Shown here in pieces: positions 54,212-64,000 of a stretch of 64,000 nucleotides of DNA. Location of the stretch: positions 806,001-870,000 of the forward strand of contig NW_027478463.1 in NCBI RefSeq assembly GCF_051014685.1. The letters run 5' to 3'. Position 1 is the first letter of the stretch. Each line of letters opens with the position of its first letter. The notes under the pieces are model-generated. The model saw nothing but the letters and a program-made list of their open reading frames with translations, had not been told where the DNA came from and did no database searches. The position numbers and the translations under genes are program-made. This stretch comes from Ptiloglossa arizonensis (lineage: Eukaryota; Arthropoda; Insecta; Hymenoptera; Colletidae).

Positions 54212-57200
54212 GATGGGTTTTCAACCATTCCTTAACTTCCAACTCCCATATCTCGCGAACGGATTGACGAACGCGAGAAATTCCTGTTGCATGTGAAAGT
54301 ACAATCTCGCCCGATTACAATGGTATGTGTACTTTTCCCCTAGGCCATTCCACTTATTGGTTTCGAGTATCAGACTTGCGAAAATTTTGATGGTTTCTCA
54401 ACCATTCCTTATTTTCTCATTTCCATATCTCGCGAACGCATTGACGAACTCGAGAAATTCCTGTTGTATCTGAAAGTAGAAACTCGCCCGATTACAACGG
54501 TATGTGTACTTTTCCCCTAGGCCATTCCAGTTATTGGTTTCGAGTATCAGACTTGCGAAAATTTTGATGGTTTCTCAACCATTCCTCAACTTCACACTTC
54601 CATATCTCGCGAACGGATTGACCAACTCGAGAATTTCCTATTGCATCTGAAAGCAGAAACTCGCCCGATTACAACGGTATATGTGTTTTTCCCCTAGGCC
54701 ATTGTAGTTATTGGTTTCGAGTATCAGACTTGCGAAAATTTTGATGGTTTCTCAAACATTCCTTAACTTCACACTTCCATATCTCGCGAACGGATTGACG
54801 AACACGAGAATTTCCTTTGCATCTGAAAGCAGAAACTCGCCCGATTACAACGGTATGTGTATTTTTCCCCTAGGCCATTGTGGTTATTGGTTTCGAGTAT
54901 CAGACTTGCGAAAATTTTGATGGTTTCTGAACCATTCCTTAGCTTCAAACTACCATATCTCGCGAACGGATTGACAAACTCGAGAATTTCCTATTGCATC
55001 TGAAAGCAGAAACACGCCCGATTACAACGGTTCGTGTACTTTTCCCCTAGGCCATTCCAGTTTTTGGTTTCGAGTATCAGACTTGCGAAAATTTTGATGG
55101 TTTCTCAATCATTCCTTAACTTCAAACTCCCATTTCTCGCGAACGGATTGACGAACTCGAGAAATTCCTGTTGCATCTGAAAGTAGAAGCTCGCCCGATT
55201 AGAATGCTATGTGTACTTTTCCCCTAGGCATTTGCAGTTATTGGTTTCGAGTATCAGACTTGCGAAAATTTTGATGGCTTCTCAACCATTCCTTAACTTC
55301 AAACTTCCATATCTCGCGAATGGATTGACGAACTCGAGAATTTCCTATTGCATCTGAAAGTAGAAACCCGCCAGATTACAAAGATATGTGTGTTTTCCTC
55401 CTAGGCCTTTGTAGTTATTGGTTTCGAGTATCAGACTTGCGAAAATTTTGATGGTTTCTCAACCATTCCTTAGCTTCAAACTCCCATATCCCGAGAACGG
55501 ATTGACGAACTCGAGAAATTCCTGTTGCATCTGAGAGCAGATACTCGCCCGTTTACAACGGTATGTGTATTTTTCCCCTAGGCCATTCCAGTTGTTGGTT
55601 TCGAGTATCAGACCAGCGAAAATTTTGATGGTTTCTCAAGCATTCCTTAACTTCAAACTTCCATATCTCACGAACGGATTGGCGAACTCGAGAAGTTCCT
55701 GTTGCATCCGAAAGTAGATACACGCCCGATTACAATGGTATGTGTACTTTTCCCCTAGGCCATTCCAGTAATTGGTTTCGAGTATCAGACTTGCAATAAT
55801 TTTGATGGTTTCTCAAGCATTCCTTAACTTCACACTTCCATATCTCGCGAACGGATTGACGAACTCGAGAATTTCCTATTGCATCTGAATGCAAAAACTC
55901 GCCCGATTACAACGGTATGTGTATTTTTCCCCTAGGCCATTGTAGTTATTGGTTTCGAATATCAGACTTGCGAAAATTTTGATGGTTTTTCAACCATTCC
56001 TTAACGTCCAACTCCCATATCTCACGATCGGATTGACGAACTCGAGAATTTCCTATTGCATCTGAAAGCAGAAACTCGCCGATTACAACGGTATGTGCAT
56101 TTTTGCCCTAGGCCATAGTAGTTATTGGATTCGAGTATCAGACTTGCGAAAATTTTGGTGATTTCTCAACCATTCCTTAACTTGAAACTCCCATATCTCG
56201 CGAACGCATTGACGAACTCGAGAAATTCCTGTTGCATCTGAAAGTAGAAACTCGCCCGATTACAATGGTGTGTGTACTTTTCCCCTAGGCCATTCCACTT
56301 ATTGGTTTCGAGTATCAGAATTGCGGAAATTTTGATGGTTTCTCAACCATTCCTTAACTTCAAACTCCCATATCTCGCGAACGGATTGACGAACGCGAGA
56401 AATTCCTGTTGCATGTGAAAGTAGAATCTCGCCCGATTACAACGGTATGTGTATTTTTCCCCTAGGCATTTGCAGTTATTGGTTTCGATTATCAGACTTG
56501 CGAAAATTTTGATGGCTTCTCAACCATTCCTTAACTTCAAACTCCCATGTCTCGCGAACGGATTGACGAACTCGAGAAATTCCTGTTGCATCTGAATTTA
56601 GAAACTCGCCCGATTACAATGGTATGTGTACTTTTCCCCTAGGCCATTCCACTTATTGGTTTCGAGTATCAGACTTGCGAAAATTTTGATGGTTTCTCAA
56701 CAATTCCTTAACTTCACACTTCCATATCTCGCGAACGGATTGACGAACTCGAGAATTTCCTATTGCATCTGAAAGCAGAAACTCGCCCGATTACAACGGT
56801 ATGTGTATTTTTGCCCAAGGCCATAGTAGTTATTGGTTTCGAGTATCAGACTTGCGAAAATTGTGATGGTTTCTCAACCATTCCTTAACTTCCAACTCCC
56901 ATATCTCGCGATCGGATTGACGAACTCGAGAATTTCCTATTGCTTCTGAAAGCAGAAACTCGCCCGATTACAACGGTATGTGTATTTTTGCCCTAGGCCA
57001 TAGTAGTTATTGGTTTGGTGTATCAGACTTGCGAAAATTGTCATGGTTTCTCAACCATTGCTTAACTTCAAACTCCCATATCTCACGAACGGATTGACGA
57101 ACTCGAGAAATCCCAGTTGCACCTGAAAGTAGAAACCCGCCCGATTACAAAGATATGTGTGTTTTCCTCCTAGGCCTTCGTAGTTATTGGTTTCGAGTAT

Positions 57201-57926
57201 CAGACTTGCGAAAATTTTGATGGTTTCTCAACCATTCCTTAACTTCCAACTCCCATATCTCACGATCGGATCGACGAACTCGAGAATTTCCTATTGCATC
57301 TGAAAGCAGAAACACGCCCGATTACAACGGTATGTGTACTTTTCCCTTAGGCCTTTGTAGTTATTGGTTTCGAGTATCAGACTTGTGAAAATTTTGATGG
57401 TTTCTCAACCATTCCTTATTTTCTCACTTCCATATCTCGCGAACGCATTGACGAACTCGAGAAATTCCTGTTGTATCTGAAAGTAGAAACTCGCCCGATT
57501 ACAATGGTGTGTGTACTTTTCCCCTAGGCCATTCCAGTTATTGGTTTCGAGTATCAGACCAGCGAAAATTTTGATGGTTTTTCAATTATTCCTTAACTTC
57601 CAACTCCCATATCTCACGATCGGATCGACAAACTCGAGAATTTCCTATTTCATCCGAAAACAGAAACTCGCCCGATTACAACGGTATGTGTATTTTTGCC
57701 CTAGGCCATAGTAGTTATTGGTTTCGAGTATCAGACTTGCGAAAATTTTGATGGTTTCTCAACCATTCCTTAACTTCAAACACCCATATCCCGAGAACGG
57801 ATTGACGAACTCGAGAAATTCATATTGCATGTGAAAGCAGAAAGTCGCCCGATTACAACTGTACGTGTATTTTTGCCCCAGGCAATAGTATTTATTGGTT
57901 TCGAGTATCAGACTTGCGAAAATTTT
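54212..57926 (-). repeat. Higher-order repeat copy H2 (3715 bp, 21 monomers)
   Basis: Matches H1 monomer by monomer at +3538 as far as about 56319 (AATTGCGGAAATT), then at +3715 from about 56546. It therefore carries one additional 177-bp monomer at about 56370-56546. Otherwise the two copies are nearly identical by eye. Confidence 0.88.
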
Positions 57927-60579
57927 GATGGGTTTTCAACCATTCCTTAACTTCCAACTCCCATATCTCGCGAACGGATTGACGAACGCGAGAAATTCCT
58001 GTTGCATGTGAAAGTACAATCTCGCCCGATTACAATGGTATGTGTACTTTTCCCCTAGGCCATTCCACTTATTGGTTTCGAGTATCAGACTTGCGAAAAT
58101 TTTGATGGTTTCTCAACCATTCCTTATTTTCTCATTTCCATATCTCGCGAACGCATTGACGAACTCGAGAAATTCCTGTTGTATCTGAAAGTAGAAACTC
58201 GCCCGATTACAACGGTATGTGTACTTTTCCCCTAGGCCATTCCAGTTATTGGTTTCGAGTATCAGACTTGCGAAAATTTTGATGGTTTCTCAACCATTCC
58301 TCAACTTCACACTTCCATATCTCGCGAACGGATTGACCAACTCGAGAATTTCCTATTGCATCTGAAAGCAGAAACTCGCCCGATTACAACGGTATATGTG
58401 TTTTTCCCCTAGGCCATTGTAGTTATTGGTTTCGAGTATCAGACTTGCGAAAATTTTGATGGTTTCTCAAACATTCCTTAACTTCACACTTCCATATCTC
58501 GCGAACGGATTGACGAACACGAGAATTTCCTTTGCATCTGAAAGCAGAAACTCGCCCGATTACAACGGTATGTGTATTTTTCCCCTAGGCCATTGTGGTT
58601 ATTGGTTTCGAGTATCAGACTTGCGAAAATTTTGATGGTTTCTGAACCATTCCTTAGCTTCAAACTACCATATCTCGCGAACGGATTGACAAACTCGAGA
58701 ATTTCCTATTGCATCTGAAAGCAGAAACACGCCCGATTACAACGGTTCGTGTACTTTTCCCCTAGGCCATTCCAGTTATTGGTTTCGAGTATCAGACTTG
58801 CGAAAATTTTGATGGTTTCTCAATCATTCCTTAACTTCAAACTTCCATATCTCGCGAACGGATTGACGAACTCGAGAAATTCCTGTTGTATCTGAAAGTA
58901 GAAACTCGCCCGATTACAATGGTGTGTGTACTTTTCCCCTGGGCCACTCCAGTTATTGGTTTCGAGTATCAGTCCAGCGAAAATTTTGATGGTTTCTCAA
59001 CCATTCCTTAACTTCAAACACCCATATCCCGAGAACGGATTGACGAACTCGAGAAATTCATATTGCATGTGAAAGCAGAAAGTCGCCCGATTACAACTGT
59101 ACGTGTATTTTTGCCCCAGGCAATAGTATTTATTGGTTTCGAGTATCAGACTTGCGAAAATTTTGATGGTTTCTCAACCATTCCTTAACTTCCAACTCCC
59201 ATATCTCACGATCGGATCGACGAACTCGAGAATTTCCTATAGCATCTGAAAGCAGAAACACGCCCCATTACAACGGTATGTGTACTTTTCCCCTAGGCCA
59301 TTCCAGTTATTGGTTTCGAGTATCAGACTTGCGAAAATTTTGATGGTTCCTCAACCATTCCTTAACTTCACACTTCCATATCTCGCGAACGGATTGACCA
59401 ACTGGAGAATTTCCTATTGCATCTGAATAAAGAGACTCGCCCGATTACAATGGTATGTGTACTTTTCCCCTAGGCCATTCCACTTATTGGTTTCGAGTAT
59501 CAGACCAGCGAAAATTTTGATGGTTTCTCAACCATTCCTTAACTTCAAACTCCCATATCTCGCGAACGGATTGACGAACGCGAGAAATTCCTGTTGCATG
59601 TGAAAGTAGAATCTCGCCCGATTACAACGGTATGTGTATTTTCCCCCTAGGCATTTGCAGTTATTGGTTTCGATTATCAGACTTGCGAAAATTTTGATGG
59701 CTTCTCAACCATTTCTTAACTTCAAACTCCCATGTCTCGCGAACGGATTGACGAACTCGAGAAATTCCTATTGCATCTGAATGTAGAAACTCGCCCGATT
59801 ACAATGGTATGTGTACTTTTCCCCTAGGCCATTCCACTTATTGGTTTCGAGTATCAGACTTGCGAAAATTTTGATGGTTTCTCAACAATTCCTTAACTTC
59901 ACACTTCCATATCTCGCGAACGGATTGACGAACTCGAGAATTTCCTATTGCATCTGAAAGCAGAAACTCGCCCGATTACAACGGTATGTGTATTTTTGCC
60001 CTAGGCCATAGTAGTTATTGGTTTCGAGTATCAGACTTGCGAAAATTGTGATGGTTTCTCAACCATTCCTTAACTTCCAACTCCCATATCTCGCGATCGG
60101 ATTGACGAACTCGAGAATTTCCTATTGCTTCTGAAAACAGAAACTTGCCCGATTACAACGGTATGCGTATTTTTGCCCTAGGCCATAGTAGTTATTGGTT
60201 TCGAGTATCAGACTTGCGAAAATTGTGATGGTTTCTCAACCATTGCGTAACTTCAAACTCCCATATCTCACGAACGGATTGACGAACTCGAGAAATCCCT
60301 GTTGCATCTGAAAGTAGAAACCCGCCCGATTACAAGGATATGTGTGTTTTCCTCCTAGGCCTTTGTAGTTATTGGTTTCGAGTATCAGACTTGCGAAAAT
60401 TTTGATGGTTTCTCAACCATTCCTTAACTTCAGACTCCCATATCCCGCGAACGGATTGACGAACTCGAGAAATTCCTATTGCATGTGAAAGCAGAAAGTC
60501 GCCGATTACAACGGTATGTGTATTTTTCCCCTAGGCCTTTGTAGGTATTGTTTTCGAGTATCAGACTTGCGAAAATTTT
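57927..60579 (-). repeat. Higher-order repeat copy H3 (2653 bp, 15 monomers, mosaic)
   Basis: The first part, to about 58830, follows H1 and H2. It then changes to a monomer series ending in CCCTGGGCCACTCCAG that resembles 48.4-48.6 kb. From about 59.2 kb it follows 49.15-50.67 kb. The length is 15 x 177 minus 2. The mosaic suggests unequal exchange between offset copies. Confidence 0.8.
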
Positions 60580-63500
60580 GATGGGTTTTCAACCATTCCT
60601 TAACTTCCAACTCCCATATCTCGCGAACGGATTGACGAACGCGAGAAATTCCTGTTGCATGTGAAAGTACAATCTCGCCCGATTACAATGGTATGTGTAC
60701 TTTTCCCCTAGGCCATTCCACTTATTGGTTTCGAGTATCAGACTTGCGAAAATTTTGATGGTTTCTCAACCATTCCTTATTTTCTCATTTCCATATCTCG
60801 CGAACGCATTGACGAACTCGAGAAATTCCTGTTGTATCTGAAAGTAGAAACTCGCCCGATTACAACGGTATGTGTACTTTTCCCCTAGGCCATTCCAGTT
60901 ATTGGTTTCGAGTATCAGACTTGCGAAAATTTTGATGGTTTCTCAACCATTCCTCAACTTCACACTTCCATATCTCGCGAACGGATTGACCAACTCGAGA
61001 ATTTCCTATTGCATCTGAAAGCAGAAACTCGCCCGATTACAACGGTATATGTGTTTTTCCCCTAGGCCATTGTAGTTATTGGTTTCGAGTATCAGACTTG
61101 CGAAAATTTTGATGGTTTCTCAAACATTCCTTAACTTCACACTTCCATATCTCGCGAACGGATTGACGAACACGAGAATTTCCTTTGCATCTGAAAGCAG
61201 AAACTCGCCCGATTACAACGGTATGTGAATTTTTCCCCTAGGCCATTGTGGTTATTGGTTTCGAGTATCAGACTTGCGAAAATTTTGATGGTTTCTGAAC
61301 CATTCCTTAACTTCAAACTACCATATCTCGCGAACGGATTGACAAACTCGAGAATTTCCTATTGCATCTGAAAGCAGAAACACGCCCGATTACAACGGTT
61401 CGTGTACTTTTCCCCTAGGCCATTCCAGTTATTGGTTTCGAGTATCAGACTTGCGAAAATTTTGATGGCTTCTCAACCATTCCTTAACTTCAAACTTCCA
61501 TATCTCGCGAATGGATTGACGAACTCGAGAATTTCCTATTGCATCTGAAAGTAGAAACCCGCCAGATTACAAAGATATGTGTGTTTTCCTCCTAGGCCTT
61601 TGTAGTTATTGGTTTCGAGTATCAGACTTGCGAAAATTTTGATGGTTTCTCAACCATTCCTTAGCTTCAAACTCCCATATCCCGAGAACGGATTGACGAA
61701 CTCGAGAAATTCCTGTTGCATCTGAGAGCAGATACTCGCCCGTTTACAACGGTATGTGTATTTTTCCCCTAGGCCATTCCAGTTGTTGGTTTCGAGTATC
61801 AGACCAGCGAAAATTTTGATGGTTTCTCAAGCATTCCTTAACTTCAAACTTCCATATCTCACGAACGGATTGGCGAACTCGAGAAATTCCTGTTGCATCC
61901 GAAAGTAGATACACGCCCGATTACAATGGTATGTGTACTTTTCCCCTAGGCCATTCCAGTAATTGGTTTCGAGTATCAGACTTGCAATAATTTTGATGGT
62001 TTCTCAAGCATTCCTTAACTTCACACTTCCATATCTCGCGAACGGATTGACGAACTCGAGAATTTCCTATTGCATCTGAATGCAAAAACTCGCCCGATTA
62101 CAACGGTATGTGTATTTTTCCCCTAGGCCATTGTAGTTATTGGTTTCGAATATCAGACTTGCGAAAATTTTGATGGTTTTTCAACCATTCCTTAACGTCC
62201 AACTCCCATATCTCACGATCGGATTGACGAACTCGAGAATTTCCTATTGCATCTGAAAGCAGAAACTCGCCCGATTACAACGGTATGTGCATTTTTGCCC
62301 TAGGCCATAGTAGTTATTGGATTCGAGTATCAGACTTGCGAAAATTTTGGTGATTTCTCAACCATTCCTTAACTTGAAACTCCCATATCTCGCGAACGCA
62401 TTGACGAACTCGAGAAATTCCTGTTGCATCTGAAAGTAGAAACTCGCCCGATTACAATGGTGTGTGTACTTTTCCCCTAGGCCATTCCAGTTATTGGTTT
62501 CGAGTATCAGACCAGCGAAAATTTTGATGGTTTCTCAACTATTCCTTAACTTCAAACTCCCATATCTCGCGAACGGATTGACGAACGCGAGGAATTCCTG
62601 TTGCATGTGAAAGTAAAATCTCGCCCGATTACAACGGTATGTGTATTTTTCCCCTAGGCATTTGCAGTTATTGGTTTCGATTATCAGACCTGCGAAAATT
62701 TTGATGGTTTCTCAACCATTCCTTAACTTCAGACACCCATATCTCGCGAACGGATTGACGAACTCGAGAAATTCCTGTTGTATCTGAAAGTAGAAACTCG
62801 CCCGATTACAATGGTGTGTGTACTTTTCCCCTGGGCCACTCCAGTTATTGGTTTCGAGTATCAGTCCAGCGAAAATTTTGATGGTTTCTCAACCATTCCT
62901 TAACTTCAAACTCCCATATCTCGCGAACGGATTGACGAACTCGAGAAATTCCTGTTGCATCTGAATGTAGAAACTCGCCCGATTACAATGGTATGTGTAC
63001 TTTTCCCCTAGGCCATTCCACTTATTGGTTTCGAGTATCAGACTTGCGGAAATTTTGATGGTTTCTCAACCATTCCTTAACTTCAAACTCCCATATCTCG
63101 CGAACGGATTGACGAACGCGAGAAATTCCTGTTGCATGTGAAAGTAGAATCTCGCCCGATTACAACGGTATGTGTATTTTTCCCCTAGGCATTTGCAGTT
63201 ATTGGTTTCGATTATCAGACTTGCGAAAATTTTGATGGCTTCTCAACCATTCCTTATCTTCAAACTCCCATGTCTCGCGAACGGATTGACGAACTCGAGA
63301 AATTCCTGTTGCATCTGAATGTAGAAACTCGCCCGATTACAATGGTATGTGTACTTTTCCCCTAGGCCATTCCACATATTGGTTTCGAGTATCAGACTTG
63401 CGAAAATTTTGATGGTTTCTCAACAATTCCTTAACTTCACACTTCCATATCTCGCGAACGGATTGACGAACTCGAGAATTTCCTATTGCATCTGAAAGCA

Positions 63501-64000
63501 GAAACTCGGCCGATTACAACGGTATGTGTATTTTTGCCCAAGGCCATAGTAGTTATTGGTTTCGAGTATCAGACTTGCGAAAATTGTGATGGTTTCTCAA
63601 CCATTCCTTAACTTCCAACTCCCATATCTCGCGATCGGATTGACGAACTCGAGAATTTCCTATTGCTTCTGAAAGCAGAAACTCGCCCGATTACAACGGT
63701 ATGTGTATTTTTGCCCTAGGCCATAGTAGTTATTGGTTTGGAGTATCAGACTTGCGAAAATTGTCATGGTTTCTCAACCATTGCTTAACTTCAAACTCCC
63801 ATATCTCACGAACGGATTGACGAACTCGAGAAATCCCAGTTGCACCTGAAAGTAGAAACCCGCCCGATTACAAAGATATGTGTGTTTTCCTCCTAGGCCT
63901 TTGTAGTTATTGGTTTCGAGTACCAGACTTGCGAAAATTTTGATGGTTTTTCAACCATTCCTTAACTTCCAACTCCCATATCTCACGATCGGATCGACGA
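60580..64000 (-). repeat. Higher-order repeat copy H4 (partial, runs off the window)
   Basis: Starts at the fourth GATGGGTTTTCAACC (60580). It follows H1 but skips the monomer with TTAGAATGCTATGTG. Near 62.4-63.2 kb it carries a series matching 47.9-48.9 kb (GAACGCGAGGAATTCC at 48078 and 62584, offset about 14.5 kb). The window ends inside it. Confidence 0.78.

Larger units (their letters stand above)
36132..64000 (-). repeat. 177-bp satellite array, right block (about 157 monomers, reversed)
   Basis: This is the reverse complement of the family at 1-2313, with recurring phrases TCAAACTCCCATATCTCGCG, AACGGATTGACGAACTCGAG, GCCCGATTACAACGGTATGT and TTTTCCCCTAGGCCATTCCA. Monomer spacing measured from TATCTCGCG is 175-177 bp. 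Each typical monomer holds three six-base palindromes: TCGCGA, CTCGAG and CCTAGG. From about 36 to 47 kb the monomers belong to many intermixed subtypes; from about 47.6 kb onward they form higher-order repeats. The array runs off the window end. Short open frames of 60-97 codons are repeat by-products. Confidence 0.97.

Noticed and set aside
38610..58635. Repeated small frames of 60-97 codons in the 177-bp satellite
   Set aside because: They recur with the monomer, occur on both strands and lack conservation beyond the repeat itself.
1..64000. Telomeric repeats
   Set aside because: I searched by eye for TTAGG, TTAGGG or related tandem runs and saw none.

Overview
The window contains no intact gene that I can support. 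It looks like heterochromatin from an animal nuclear genome, most likely an insect. It is made of two unrelated tandem-repeat families around a short island that carries nuclear copies of mitochondrial DNA. The insect call rests on the mitochondrial fragments, which align with insect ND2 and fit best with the invertebrate mitochondrial code. A hymenopteran origin is possible but not shown.

Layout: (1) 1-2313, about 13 monomers of a 177-bp satellite in one orientation. (2) 2314-4567, an AT-rich island. Two pieces of a decayed mitochondrial ND2 gene (a numt) face each other as an inverted repeat of about 200 bp. Between them lie about 1.3 kb of sequence of other origin, including a diverged direct repeat spaced by exactly 544 bp and two TATA-like boxes. 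(3) 4568-36031, about 31.5 kb of a 20-bp minisatellite, consensus GAAACGGAGAAACGAAGAAA. One strand is about 90% purine and almost free of T. The array is built of nested large duplications, including a tandem duplication of 5316 bp containing an internal one of 1910 bp. (4) 36032-36131, a run of exactly 100 N. (5) 36132-64000, about 157 monomers of the same 177-bp satellite in the opposite orientation. Its distal part (about 47.6-64 kb) is organised into higher-order repeats of 15, 20 and 21 monomers.

Nothing works as an operon or pathway. The very long open frames on the minus strand between 4.5 and 36 kb (up to about 9,700 codons) arise because the 20-bp unit contains no complement of a stop codon. 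They are not annotated as genes. The points most worth a second look are the inverted ND2 numt, the composition and nested duplication history of the minisatellite, a CENP-B-box-like motif in the 177-bp satellite, its higher-order structure, and clusters of single-base indels that suggest unpolished consensus, two of them beside the gap.
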